Shown here piece by piece: positions 1-10,773 of a stretch of 64,000 nt of DNA. Source of the DNA: DAHUYF01 sp035945115 (GTDB lineage: Bacteria; Pseudomonadota; Alphaproteobacteria; ATCC43930; CGMCC-115725). The stretch covers positions 1 to 64,000 of the forward strand of contig DASZAN010000169.1 in assembly GCA_035945115.1 (NCBI GenBank), in the 5' to 3' direction. Position numbers and translations under genes: made by a program. The first letter of the stretch is position 1. Each line of letters begins with the position of its first letter. The notes beneath the pieces were generated by a model. It ran no database searches, was not told the origin of the DNA, and was given only the letters and a program-made list of their open reading frames with translations.

Positions 1-290
1 CCTCAGTCCATCTAAGGACCAAGTCCTAGCACCAGTCCGCTCATCTGCTCGGAATTGACTTTCCATCAGATGCACGAACTTCAGCGCTCATACGCCGCCG
101 CCCGCGCATCCCTTCCATTATAACCACGATGTCAAAGAACGAGGCTCCACAACGGGCCTTTCCCGACAGCCGACGAACCCACTTGCCGCTGCTTCGCGGC
201 AGTGAAGCTCGAGCCGTTTGAGAAAGAGCCGCCAGGAGCGGCAAGGCGTAGATATAAAACGCCGGATGCCCGTTGTCTAGAGGGTGCCGC
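1..290. other. Non-coding stretch, no gene recognised
   Basis: Open frames here have no recognisable protein character and no convincing start site. The only structure seen is a short hairpin at 184-201 (6-bp arms TGCCGC/GCGGCA), downstream of the minus-strand leucine operon, which could act as a weak terminator. The upstream neighbour lies outside the window. Confidence 0.4.
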
Positions 291-710
291 TCACAAAAGT
301 CCGAGCGCGCGCAGCTCGCGCGCCATGCGCTCCGGCAGTTCGCTTTCGGGCGTGACGCCGCGCGAGCGGTCGAGCGGCGCGTCCTTCGGCATGAGATAGC
401 GCCAACCCTGAAACGGCCGTTTCGGCTGCCAAATCGTCTCGACAAGTTTCAGCTCGTAACGCACAAGGCAATAACGCTCGCCGTCTTCTTCAACCACCGG
501 GATGAATTCGAGAATGCGCTGGCGCGCGCGCACATAGCCTTTGATCACCCAGTAGATCGAGCCGCCATCCACGATCTCCGCCTCGCGCCGCGGCAGATGG
601 CGGGTGTAAAAGACGGAGCGGCCGCGCTCGCGTCGCCGCTCTTTCTGCACCTGCCGCAAATGCGGCACGTCATCGATGCCGACGGCGAGCTTAATAAGAT
701 GAAGCGCCAC
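291..710 (-). CDS. DUF1489 family protein
   Basis: A 139-residue protein with the N-terminus MALHLIKLAVGIDD typical of the alphaproteobacterial DUF1489 family; its biochemical role is unknown. No signal peptide or membrane segment is visible. The centre is rich in Arg and aromatic residues (YTRHLPRR, SIYWVIKGYV), suggesting a small soluble nucleic-acid- or nucleotide-binding fold, which is only an inference. The ATG lies 2 nt after the stop of the HMG-CoA lyase gene, so it is probably the last gene of the leucine catabolic operon, although the family is found in other contexts and need not belong to that pathway. Confidence 0.85.
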   Translation of the reverse strand: MALHLIKLAVGIDDVPHLRQVQKERRRERGRSVFYTRHLPRREAEIVDGGSIYWVIKGYVRARQRILEFIPVVEEDGERYCLVRYELKLVETIWQPKRPFQGWRYLMPKDAPLDRSRGVTPESELPERMARELRALGLL

Positions 711-712
711 GC

Positions 713-1618
713 TCAGGCCGCCTTGGCGGCAAGCGCACGCGCCACCCGCGACGCCGGCTCGCGCGCGAGCGCGTCCGAGATGAAGCGCCCGGCGGCGGCG
801 AGCTTCGCGAGATCGACGCTAGTTTCGATGCCGAGCCCGTTCAAGAGATAAAGCACGTCTTCACTCGCGACATTACCGGTCGCACCCTTCGCGTAGGGAC
901 AACCGCCGAGACCCGCGACCGAGCTGTCGACGACGGCGATGCCGAGCTCGAGCGAGGCCAGCACATTGGCAAGCGCCTGCCCGTAGGTGTCGTGGAAATG
1001 GACGGCAAGACGCTCGCGCGGCACCACCGCGGCAACGCGCTCGATCATCGTCTGGACGCGCTGGGCGGTGCCGGTGCCGATGGTGTCGCCCAACGAAATC
1101 TCATAGCAGCCGAGCGCCAACAAGCGCCGGGCGACGTCCGCCACCGCTTCGGGCACGATCGGTCCCTCATACGGGCAATCGACGACGCAGGAGATATAGC
1201 CGCGCACGCGGACCCCATCCGTGCGAGCCGCCGACGCCACCGGCGTCACGCGCTCGAAGCTCTCGGCGATGGAGCAATTGGTGTTACGCCGCGAGAAGCT
1301 TTCGGACGCCGCGACGAAGAGCGCGATCTCCTCCACCTCGGCCGCGCGCGAGGCGAGATAACCCTGCATGTTGGGCACGAGTACGGGGTAGGAGACGCCG
1401 GGCCGGCGGTGGAGACCCGCAAGAACCGCGGCGGTGTCCGCCATTTGCGGGACCCATTTTGGTGAGACGAAGCTTCCGGACTCGATCGCAGTGAGACCGG
1501 CCTCGGCGAGCTGCTCGATGAGCGCGATCTTTGTCGCCGCCGGCACCGTCTTCGCCTCGTTCTGCAGCCCATCGCGCGGGCCCACTTCGACCATGCGGAC
1601 TTGCTTCGGCAGACGCAT
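713..1618 (-). CDS. mvaB: Hydroxymethylglutaryl-CoA lyase
   Basis: A 301-residue TIM-barrel lyase that cleaves HMG-CoA to acetyl-CoA and acetoacetate, the last step of leucine degradation. The N-terminal VEVGPRDGLQNE is the HMG-CoA lyase/DRE-TIM family substrate and metal site. HFHDTYGQA supplies the metal-binding His pair, and the loop AGLGGCPYAKGATGN carries the catalytic Cys. Length matches the bacterial family. It starts 13 nt after the stop of the biotin carboxylase subunit, so it is co-transcribed with the methylcrotonyl-CoA carboxylase genes. The liu/mcc clustering makes the leucine role secure. Confidence 0.95.
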   Translation of the reverse strand: MRLPKQVRMVEVGPRDGLQNEAKTVPAATKIALIEQLAEAGLTAIESGSFVSPKWVPQMADTAAVLAGLHRRPGVSYPVLVPNMQGYLASRAAEVEEIALFVAASESFSRRNTNCSIAESFERVTPVASAARTDGVRVRGYISCVVDCPYEGPIVPEAVADVARRLLALGCYEISLGDTIGTGTAQRVQTMIERVAAVVPRERLAVHFHDTYGQALANVLASLELGIAVVDSSVAGLGGCPYAKGATGNVASEDVLYLLNGLGIETSVDLAKLAAAGRFISDALAREPASRVARALAAKAA

Positions 1619-1631
1619 CGCTCCCTCCTCT

Positions 1632-3632
<2,001 letters not shown>

Positions 3633-3637
3633 CGCGC

Positions 3638-4426
3638 TCAGCGCCGCCAGGCGGGCTTGCGCTTCTCGAAGAAGGCGGCGAGCCCTTCGCGCGCTTCGAG
3701 CGATGCCCGCCCCTCGGCGATGGCGCGCGCGCTCAACCGCCGCACCGCTTCGGTCACTGGCCAGCCGCTCACGTCGGCGACGAGGCGCTTCGCGCGCGCT
3801 TGCGCTTCGGGACCACCTTGCAGCAGGTTGCCGACGACGGCCGCGACGGCATCGTCGAGCGCGCTCAGTGGCGCCACGCCGTGCACCAGTCCAATGCGAT
3901 GAGCTTCTGCCGCGGTGAATGGCTCGGCGGTGAGGAAGAAGCGCCGCGCCTCGCGCGCGCCGATCGCCGCCACGACATAGGGGCTGATCGTGCCGGGCAC
4001 CAAGCCGAGACGTACCTCGGAGACCGCGAACGTCGCTTCCTCGGCGGCGACGGCGACGTCGCAGCAGCAGACAAGCCCGAGGCCGCCGGCATAGGCGGGG
4101 CCATTGACGCGCGCGACCGTCGGCTTCGGAAATTCGTTGAGGATACGCAACAGCTCGGCGAGCTGCATCGCGTCAGCGAAGTTCTCGGCGTCGGTGTACT
4201 GCGCCATCCGACGCATCCAGTTGAGATCGCCACCCGCCGAGAAGCAGCTGCCCCTGCCGGTGAGGAGGAGGAGACGCACGGTGGGATCAGTCTCGAGGCG
4301 CTGCAAGGCCGCGGTGAGATCGGCGATCAGCCGATCGTCGAAGGCGTTGCGCACCACCGGCCGGTTGAGCGTCACGGTCGCGACGCCGTGGCCATCGAAG
4401 TCGACGAGGAGGTTGGGCTCGCTCAT
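3638..4426 (-). CDS. liuC: Methylglutaconyl-CoA hydratase (enoyl-CoA hydratase family)
   Basis: A 262-residue crotonase-family enzyme. The oxyanion-hole segments are visible: FSAGGDLNWM near residue 63 and the NGPAYAGGLGLVCCCDVAVA block around residue 110. By context it hydrates 3-methylglutaconyl-CoA to HMG-CoA, the step between the carboxylase and the lyase. It sits between mccB (4-nt gap) and mccA (5-nt gap), the common liu operon order. Sequence alone would only say enoyl-CoA hydratase/isomerase; the substrate is inferred from neighbours. Confidence 0.9.
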   Translation of the reverse strand: MSEPNLLVDFDGHGVATVTLNRPVVRNAFDDRLIADLTAALQRLETDPTVRLLLLTGRGSCFSAGGDLNWMRRMAQYTDAENFADAMQLAELLRILNEFPKPTVARVNGPAYAGGLGLVCCCDVAVAAEEATFAVSEVRLGLVPGTISPYVVAAIGAREARRFFLTAEPFTAAEAHRIGLVHGVAPLSALDDAVAAVVGNLLQGGPEAQARAKRLVADVSGWPVTEAVRRLSARAIAEGRASLEAREGLAAFFEKRKPAWRR

Positions 4427-4430
4427 GCCG

Positions 4431-6038
4431 TCACATCCGGAAGACGCCGAACTCGGTCTTCGCGATCGGTGCGTTGAGACTCGCGGAAATGGCGAGCGCC
4501 AGCACGCGCCGCGTCTCGGCGGGATCGATCACGCCGTCATCCCAGAGCCGCGCGCTCGCATAATAGGGATGACCCTGCGCTTCGTACTGCGCGAGGATCG
4601 GCGCCTTGAAAGCCGCCTCGTCCTCGGCACTCCAGCTGCCGCCGCGCCCCTCGATGTTGTCGCGCCGGACGGTCGCCAGCACGGCGGCCGCCTGCTCGCC
4701 ACCCATCACGGAAATGCGGGCATTGGGCCACATCCAGAGGAAGCGCGGCGAATAGGCGCGGCCGCACATGCCGTAATTGCCGGCGCCGAAGCTGCCGCCG
4801 ATGATGACGGTGAATTTCGGCACATTGGCGCAGGCGACCGCGGTCACCATTTTGGCGCCGTCCTTGGCGATGCCGCCCGCCTCGTATTTGCGCCCCACCA
4901 TGAAGCCCGTGATGTTCTGCAGGAAAATAAGGGGAATGCCGCGCTTGGCGCAGAGCTCGATGAAATGCGACCCCTTGAGCGCGCTTTCCGAGAAGAGGAT
5001 GCCGTTGTTGGCGACAATGCCGACGGGATAGCCCCAGATGCGGGCGAAGCCGGTCACCAGCGTCTGGCCATAGAGCTCCTTGAATTCATCCAGCTCGCTG
5101 CCATCGACGATGCGCGCGATCACCTCGCGCACGTCATAGGGCTTACGCGTATCGCTTGGTACGACGCCGTAGATCTCCACAGCGTCATAGAGCGGCTCGC
5201 GCAGTGCGGCGATGTCGAGCGTCGTCCGCTTCACCCGATTGAGGTGGCCGATGATGCCGCGTGCGATGCCGAGCGCATGCGCGTCGTCGAGCGCGTAGTG
5301 ATCGGTGACCCCGGAAACACGCGAGTGCACCTCGGCGCCGCCGAGATCCTCGGCGCTCACCACCTCACCGATGGCCGCCTTCACCAGCGGCGGACCGCCG
5401 AGAAAGATCGTGCCTTGGTTGCGGACGATGACACATTCATCGGACATGGCTGGCACATAGGCGCCGCCGGCGGTACACGAGCCCATCACCACCGCGATCT
5501 GCGGGATGCCGGCGGCGGAGAGGGTCGCCTGGTTGTAGAAGATGCGGCCGAAATGTTCGCGGTCTGGAAAGACCTCGTCCTGGTTCGGCAGATTGGCGCC
5601 GCCGCTGTCGACGAGGTAGATGCAGGGAAGATGATTCTGCCGCGCGATCTCCTGCGCGCGGAGATGCTTCTTCACCGTCATCGGATAGTAGGTGCCGCCC
5701 TTTACGGTCGCGTCATTGGCGACGATGACGCATTCCCGGCCCATCACCGGGCCGATGCCGGTGATGATGCCGGCGGCCGGGATATCCTCGCCATACATGC
5801 CGTGGGCGGCGAGCTGCGAGAGCTCGAGAAAGGGCGCGCCGGGATCGATGAGCGTGCGCACGCGGTCGCGCGGCAGCAGCTTGCCGCGGGACAAATGGCG
5901 CTGCCGCGCCTCGACCCCGCCACCTTCGCGAATCGCTGCGATCTTCTGTCGCAAATCCTCGACAAGCCGCGCCAGCGCCGCGGCATTGGCGCGGAAGGCA
6001 TCGGAGCGGGGATCGATGGCGGTTTCGAGAACGCGCAT
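4431..6038 (-). CDS. mccB: Methylcrotonyl-CoA carboxylase beta (carboxyltransferase) subunit
   Basis: A 535-residue carboxyltransferase with two crotonase-like halves. Acyl-CoA and biotin pocket glycine motifs are seen in GSCTAGGAYVPAM and in GGSFGAGNYGMCGRAY. With MccA it converts 3-methylcrotonyl-CoA to 3-methylglutaconyl-CoA. The ATG at 6038 (MRVLETAIDPRSDAF) was chosen because it gives the normal family length; the open frame continues upstream to 6113 but that part is low-complexity and unlike the family. It appears to be the first mcc gene of the tight minus-strand run mccB-liuC-mccA-mvaB. Confidence 0.94.
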   Translation of the reverse strand: MRVLETAIDPRSDAFRANAAALARLVEDLRQKIAAIREGGGVEARQRHLSRGKLLPRDRVRTLIDPGAPFLELSQLAAHGMYGEDIPAAGIITGIGPVMGRECVIVANDATVKGGTYYPMTVKKHLRAQEIARQNHLPCIYLVDSGGANLPNQDEVFPDREHFGRIFYNQATLSAAGIPQIAVVMGSCTAGGAYVPAMSDECVIVRNQGTIFLGGPPLVKAAIGEVVSAEDLGGAEVHSRVSGVTDHYALDDAHALGIARGIIGHLNRVKRTTLDIAALREPLYDAVEIYGVVPSDTRKPYDVREVIARIVDGSELDEFKELYGQTLVTGFARIWGYPVGIVANNGILFSESALKGSHFIELCAKRGIPLIFLQNITGFMVGRKYEAGGIAKDGAKMVTAVACANVPKFTVIIGGSFGAGNYGMCGRAYSPRFLWMWPNARISVMGGEQAAAVLATVRRDNIEGRGGSWSAEDEAAFKAPILAQYEAQGHPYYASARLWDDGVIDPAETRRVLALAISASLNAPIAKTEFGVFRM

Positions 6039-6121
6039 GCTGCTTCCTCGGTCCGCGAGCGACGCGGGCCCGCCGCCACCATGCAAAACGCCGCCCGGAG
6101 GGGCAAGGGGCATCCCGCCAG

Positions 6122-6147
6122 CTCCTCCGCCCCCTAGGGCGGAGGAG
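6122..6147. repeat. Palindromic repeat, 10-bp arms
   Basis: Perfect arms CTCCTCCGCC (6122-6131) and GGCGGAGGAG (6138-6147) enclose a 6-nt loop. Identical arms with a different loop occur at 21186-21211, and degraded relatives occur at 24107-24133 and 57141-57291. It lies between the DUF3775 gene and mccB, so it could attenuate read-through, but no T-run follows on the minus strand. Confidence 0.8.
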
Positions 6148-6176
6148 GATTTGTTCGGCGTCGGAAGTTCGTCCGA

Positions 6177-6572
6177 TTACTCCGCGCAGCTCTCGTCGGA
6201 GGCTTCAAGTGCTTCCATGAGATAGGCCGGAGGCGCGGGATCGCCGATCATGAAATCCGCGCTTTTGTCGTCGATGGCGTCGCGCGCGGCGATGAGCGCA
6301 TCGTCCCACTCCTCGATGCTGTGGTCGCCGCGCCCCAGCAGGATGAGCGCGAGCAGATGGGCCTGCTCTTCCGCGTCGAGGCCGGCGACGAAGGACACCA
6401 TCTCGCGCCGGCGCGGATCGCTGCCATCCACAGGCTCGATCATAGTGGTGAACCGGCTATCGTCACCGGTGGTGGTGGCATCGCCCGCGGTCGACGGCAC
6501 GAGCCCCGCCACTTCGCGCGCCGCCTCGATGAAGGCACAGATTTTCTCAGGATTGATCGCGAGTTCGGGCAT
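6177..6572 (-). CDS. DUF3775 domain protein
   Basis: A small acidic protein of 131 residues from the ATG at 6572 (MPELAINPEKICAFIEAARE). It resembles DUF3775: an N-terminal helix starting with L-x-I-x-P-E-K and a C-terminal block EEQAHLLALILLGRGDHSIEEWDDAL. The middle is variable and Thr/Asp-rich. No catalytic residues are recognised. An alternative ATG at 6596 adds eight residues; the internal start is preferred because the family begins near that Met. It lies between acd and mccB on the same strand, but nothing ties it to leucine metabolism. Confidence 0.75.
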   Translation of the reverse strand: MPELAINPEKICAFIEAAREVAGLVPSTAGDATTTGDDSRFTTMIEPVDGSDPRRREMVSFVAGLDAEEQAHLLALILLGRGDHSIEEWDDALIAARDAIDDKSADFMIGDPAPPAYLMEALEASDESCAE

Positions 6573-6634
6573 GGCCACCCCCGTCATTTCCCTCATCTCG
6601 TGAACGACGGCCCCCGGCAGCTCGATCCCGCACC

Positions 6635-7771
6635 CTACTCCGCCAAGAGCTCGCGGCTGATGACGAGGCGCTGGATGTCGCTCGTTCCTTCATAGATCTG
6701 GCAGACGCGCACGTCGCGATAGATGCGCTCCACCGGGAAATCCTGGAGATAGCCGTAGCCGCCGTGGATCTGGATGGCGTCCGAGCAGATGCGCTCTGCC
6801 ATCTCCGAAGCGAAAAGCTTCGCCATCGCTGCCTCCTTGAGGCAGGGCCGTCCGGCATCGCGCAAGGATGCGGCGTGAAGGATGAGCTGGCGCGCCGCCT
6901 CGATGCGAGTCGCCATGTCGGCAAGACGAAAGGCGACCGCTTGATGCTCGGCGATCACCTTGCCGAAGCTCCGGCGCTCCTTGGCATAAGATGTGGCCGC
7001 CTCGAGCGCGGCGCGGGCCATGCCGACCGATTGCGCGGCGATGCCGATGCGACCACCTTCGAGGTTGGCGAGCGCGATGCGATAGCCTTGGCCCTCCTCG
7101 CCCAGCAGCAGGTCGGGCGTCAGCGCCATCTCCTCGAAAACGATCTGCGCGGTGTCGGAGGCGCGCTGACCCAGCTTGTGCTCGAGGCGCGCGACGCGCC
7201 ATCCGGTCGTGTCGGTCGGCACGATGAAGGCGCTGATGCCTTTCTTGCCGGCGTCGGGATCGGTCACGGCAAAGACGATCGCCACCTTGGCGTTGACCCC
7301 GGAGGTGATGAACTGCTTCGTGCCCGAAAGCACATAGCGATTGCCGACCCGCCGCGCCCGCGTCTTGATCGCCGCCGCATCGGAGCCTGCCTCGGGTTCC
7401 GTCAAGCAAAAGGCGGCGAGCATCGCGCCCGTCGCCATCGGCCTCAGAAAGCGCTCCTTCTGCTCCGCCGTGCCGAATTTTAGGAGCGGCATGCAGCCGA
7501 CGGAATTGTGCACGCTCATGATGGTCGAGGTGGCACCGTCGCCCGCAGCGATTTCCTCGAGCGCCAGCGCGTAGGCCACGTGATCGGCGCCGGCGCCGCC
7601 ATCGGCTTCCGGCACCAGCATGCCCATCAGGCCGAGCCGGCCCATCGCGGCAATGGCATCGGCGGGGAAGCGCGCCTCGCGATCCCAGTCCGCGGCAAAG
7701 GGCTTGAGCCGCGTCGCCGCGAAATTACGCGCCATGTCCCGGATCATGAGCTGTTCGTCGCTGAGCATCAT
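6635..7771 (-). CDS. Acyl-CoA dehydrogenase, short/branched-chain type
   Basis: A 378-residue FAD flavoenzyme that introduces an alpha-beta double bond into an acyl-CoA. AFCLTEPEAGSDAAAI and KQFITSG are the FAD/substrate signatures, and IYEGTSDIQRLV at the C-terminus has the catalytic Glu (residue 361) in the position used by short-chain, medium-chain and butyryl-CoA dehydrogenases. This differs from the Ivd encoded at 10774-11946, whose Glu is elsewhere, so the two are not redundant copies. Context suggests isobutyryl- or 2-methylbutyryl-CoA as substrate, but straight short chains are possible. Electrons would go to ETF. Confidence 0.9.
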   Translation of the reverse strand: MMLSDEQLMIRDMARNFAATRLKPFAADWDREARFPADAIAAMGRLGLMGMLVPEADGGAGADHVAYALALEEIAAGDGATSTIMSVHNSVGCMPLLKFGTAEQKERFLRPMATGAMLAAFCLTEPEAGSDAAAIKTRARRVGNRYVLSGTKQFITSGVNAKVAIVFAVTDPDAGKKGISAFIVPTDTTGWRVARLEHKLGQRASDTAQIVFEEMALTPDLLLGEEGQGYRIALANLEGGRIGIAAQSVGMARAALEAATSYAKERRSFGKVIAEHQAVAFRLADMATRIEAARQLILHAASLRDAGRPCLKEAAMAKLFASEMAERICSDAIQIHGGYGYLQDFPVERIYRDVRVCQIYEGTSDIQRLVISRELLAE

Positions 7772-7941
7772 CGCCGTCGACCCATCAGGGAATGTTCTCC
7801 AAGCCTAACCATCTCATCGCCGGTGCGAAAGCAGGGCGCCCAGGGCGAGCGACGGGAATGGCGGCGAGAGAAGGCCAACCTGTCCGTTCCCCGCCGCGGC
7901 GCTCCGCGTGTAGACTGAGGCGCCGGTTCGAGGAGGTCGCC

Positions 7942-9609
7942 ATGACCGAGGGATCGTCGAGCGTGCCGCCCTTTGCCACCCATGAGGTCTCCAACCAGCC
8001 GCCGCCGCTCGTCGATTACGACGTCTTCTCGAGCGACCGCGCGCTCGCCGAGGCGGTGCGGCGTGAAGGCGCCGAAGCGGCAGTGCCGAAGCTCGCCGCG
8101 TTCGCTCGGCGCTTGGGCTCGGCGGAGGTGATCGACTGGGGCTTTCAGGCGAACCGGGTGACACCGGTGCTGCAGAGCTTCGACCGCTTCGGCCGGCCGC
8201 GCGACGTCGTCGAGTTCCATCCCGCCTGGCACGAGTTGATGGCGCTGGCCGTCGGCGAAGGTCTGCACACCGGCCCCTGGGCCGAGCCCAAGCCCGGCGC
8301 CCATGTGGCGCGCGCGGCGCAAGTCTACATGCAGTGCCAGATCGAAGCGGGCGTGCAGTGCCCGATCACCATGACCTATGGCGCCGTGCCCGCGCTCCGC
8401 CAGCAAGCCGAGATCGCCCAGGAGTGGCTGCCGCTTCTTTATTCGCGCCGCTATGACCGCCGCTTCCTGCCGGCGGACGAAAAGACCGGCGCGCTCATGG
8501 GCATGGGCATGACCGAGAAGCAGGGCGGCTCCGATCTCCGCACGAACACGACGACCGCGGCGCCGGCCGAGGGCGGAGGACCCGGCACGATGTATCGCCT
8601 CGTCGGCCACAAATGGTTCTTGTCGGCGCCGATGTGCGATGCCTTTCTCGTGCTGGCGCAGGCGGCGAAAGGTCCTTCCTGCTTTTTCCTGCCGCGCTGG
8701 ACGCCCGACGGCGAAGTGAATGCGCTTCGGCTCCGCCGCCTCAAGGACAAGCTCGGCAATCGCTCGAATGCGTCGAGCGAGGTGGAATTCGAGAATGCCG
8801 CCGGTTGGCTCATCGGCGAGGAAGGCCGTGGCATTCCCGTGATCATTGAGATGGCGACATACACGCGGCTCGATTGCGCCGCGGCAAGCGCCGGATTGAT
8901 GCGCCAAGCGCTGGCGCAAGCGACGCATCACGCCGCCAACCGCACCGCCTTCCAACGCCGCCTCATCGATCAGCCGGTGATGACCAACGTGCTGGCCGAT
9001 CTCGCCCTCGAAGTCGAAGCGGCGACTGCGCTCGCCCTGCGTTTGGCGCGCGCCTTCGATCATCAGGAGGATGCGCGGGAAAGCGCGTTTCGCCGCCTGA
9101 TGACGCCCGCTGCCAAATACTGGATCTGCAAGCGCGCCATAACGGTTGCCGGCGAAGCGATGGAGGTGTTGGGCGGCAACGGCTATGTCGAGGAAAGCCT
9201 GATGCCACGGCTTTACCGCGAGATGCCCGTCAATTCCATCTGGGAAGGCTCGGGCAACGTCATGTGCCTCGATGTGCTGCGCGCGCTCTCTCGGACGGCC
9301 GATGCCGCGGACGCCCTTCGGGCAGAACTTGCGCCGGCGCGCGGCGGCGATGCACGGCTCGATCGCGCCATCACCGAGCTCGAGGCGACACTCACGGCGC
9401 GGCCCGAGGAAGGGCAAGCGCGGCGGCTTGTGGAGCGCATCGTGCTCATGGTGCAAGCCGCCCTTCTCGTGCGCCACGCGCCGCCCGCCGTTGCCGACGC
9501 CTTCTGCGCGAGCCGGCTTGAGGGCGACCACGGCGGCGCCTTTGGCGCGCTCTCGCACGGCGCAGATCTCACGGGGATCGTCGAGCGCGCCCGGCCAGTG
9601 CTCGGTTAG
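7942..9609 (+). CDS. aidB: AidB-like acyl-CoA dehydrogenase family protein
   Basis: A 555-residue protein of the AidB branch of acyl-CoA dehydrogenases. The start THEVSNQPPPLVDYDVFSSD and the block EFHPAWHELMALAV match AidB; TEKQGGSDLRTNTT is the FAD-binding loop and GGNGYVEESLMPRLYREMPV is the C-terminal family signature. E. coli AidB belongs to the adaptive response to alkylation and binds DNA through a C-terminal domain; whether this protein does is unknown. The ATG at 7942 is preceded by AGGAGG at 7931-7936; the frame extends to 7792 without family similarity. It is the only plus-strand gene in the leucine region. Confidence 0.88.
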   Translation: MTEGSSSVPPFATHEVSNQPPPLVDYDVFSSDRALAEAVRREGAEAAVPKLAAFARRLGSAEVIDWGFQANRVTPVLQSFDRFGRPRDVVEFHPAWHELMALAVGEGLHTGPWAEPKPGAHVARAAQVYMQCQIEAGVQCPITMTYGAVPALRQQAEIAQEWLPLLYSRRYDRRFLPADEKTGALMGMGMTEKQGGSDLRTNTTTAAPAEGGGPGTMYRLVGHKWFLSAPMCDAFLVLAQAAKGPSCFFLPRWTPDGEVNALRLRRLKDKLGNRSNASSEVEFENAAGWLIGEEGRGIPVIIEMATYTRLDCAAASAGLMRQALAQATHHAANRTAFQRRLIDQPVMTNVLADLALEVEAATALALRLARAFDHQEDARESAFRRLMTPAAKYWICKRAITVAGEAMEVLGGNGYVEESLMPRLYREMPVNSIWEGSGNVMCLDVLRALSRTADAADALRAELAPARGGDARLDRAITELEATLTARPEEGQARRLVERIVLMVQAALLVRHAPPAVADAFCASRLEGDHGGAFGALSHGADLTGIVERARPVLG

Positions 9610-9623
9610 GCGGTGAATAATTA

Positions 9624-9692
9624 GGAGATGGTGGGGATGATTGGAGATGAGGGGGATTTCTCCCCTCCATCTCTACTCATTCCCCTATCTCC
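9624..9692. terminator. Long imperfect hairpin between convergent genes
   Basis: Purine-rich GGAGATGGTGGGGATGA-type sequence from 9624 is mirrored by pyrimidine-rich CTCATTCCCCTATCTCC ending at 9692. The hairpin lies between aidB (+) and the methyltransferase gene (-), so it is well placed as a bidirectional terminator. No U-run of rho-independent type follows the stem. Confidence 0.5.
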
Positions 9693-9750
9693 ATTCCCTT
9701 CTATCTGCCGTCACCGATTATTGATCCCGCGCCTGCTGGTCGATATTTGT

Positions 9751-10767
9751 CTAACTCCGCTTGCGGGCGGCGACGATGCTCGCACCGCCTTGCGCAGCGC
9801 GGTAGTGGACCTCGATATCGGCGAATCCCGCTTCGGCGAGCCAGGCGCGGTGCTCGCGTTCGCTACGCGCTTGCCCTTCGTCATATATGCTGAGGAAGGC
9901 GAGGTTCATGCCGACCGCCTCGGAAGGCGCCGTGCCGCTGTCGTCGACGACATGGCCGATGATGAGCAACAAGCCGCCGGGTGCGACCGCACGACCGATA
10001 TTGGCGATCGCGCGGCGGGCGTCGTCGGGGCCGAGCACCTGAACCAGGTTGCGCAACGTCGCCACATCGAAGCGCCCCTCCGGCGCCCGCTCCACCACAT
10101 TCGTCGCTTGCACCTTGATGCGCGCGGCAAACCCGGCATTGCGCACGAACTCCTCGGCGAAGGGCACGATGCGCGGCAGCTCGACGACGGTGGCGCTGAG
10201 ATCGGCGCAGCTCTGACAAGCGGCGATCGCGAGCCCACCGGAGCCGCCGCCGACATCGAGAAGCGTGCTCACCCGATCGAAGCCGAAGCGCGCGGACAGT
10301 TGCCGCCCGACCGTGAGCGCGCCGGCATGGAGGCCGCGAAAGAAGGCGCCGAGCTCGTCGTCGGACATGACCGAGAAATCGTGCTTCACCTGCGGCATTC
10401 CGGTGCGGATTGATCGCCCCGTTTGCAGCGCCGCGTGCCAGAGATCGGCATAAAGCTCGTGCGCGCTCCCGACATAAGCGGGGGCGCCGCGCACAAGATA
10501 GGTCTGCGCCTCCGGCGTGTTGGCGAAGCGCTCGCCCTCGACCGTCAGCAAGTCAGCGTTCACCAGCGCGTAAAGCAGCGGCTGCAGCTTGTACGCATCG
10601 ACGCCGATGGCGCGCGCCACCTCTGCCGCCGTCATCGGCCCGTCCTTGAGCGGCGTGAACACGTCGAGCTGCATCCCCGCGAGCATCGCCATCGACGGAT
10701 AGATGCCGAAGGCGTGGCGGTAAATCGTCGCCGGCTTGATCTCGGGCCGTGTCGGCTGCGTGCTCAC
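9751..10767 (-). CDS. SAM-dependent methyltransferase (O-methyltransferase family 2 type)
   Basis: A 338-residue protein with an N-terminal winged-helix dimerisation region (about residues 15-85, TAAEVARAIGVDAYKLQPLL) followed by a class I methyltransferase fold. LLDVGGGSGGLAIA is the SAM-binding motif I, and DVATLRNLVQVLGPDDARR and GGLLLIIGHVVD are later motifs. Relatives methylate small hydroxylated aromatics or isoprenoids such as hydroxyneurosporene. The substrate here is unknown. It starts 6 nt after the stop of ivd and is likely co-transcribed with it, an unusual partner for leucine degradation. Confidence 0.85.
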   Translation of the reverse strand: MSTQPTRPEIKPATIYRHAFGIYPSMAMLAGMQLDVFTPLKDGPMTAAEVARAIGVDAYKLQPLLYALVNADLLTVEGERFANTPEAQTYLVRGAPAYVGSAHELYADLWHAALQTGRSIRTGMPQVKHDFSVMSDDELGAFFRGLHAGALTVGRQLSARFGFDRVSTLLDVGGGSGGLAIAACQSCADLSATVVELPRIVPFAEEFVRNAGFAARIKVQATNVVERAPEGRFDVATLRNLVQVLGPDDARRAIANIGRAVAPGGLLLIIGHVVDDSGTAPSEAVGMNLAFLSIYDEGQARSEREHRAWLAEAGFADIEVHYRAAQGGASIVAARKRS

Positions 10768-10773
10768 GAGCGT

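Noticed and set aside
41..445. Minus-strand frame at the window start
   Set aside because: Overlaps DUF1489 in another frame, Arg/Ser-rich, no start signal.
4104..6137. Plus-strand frame of 677 codons
   Set aside because: Antisense shadow of mccB and liuC; no protein-like features.
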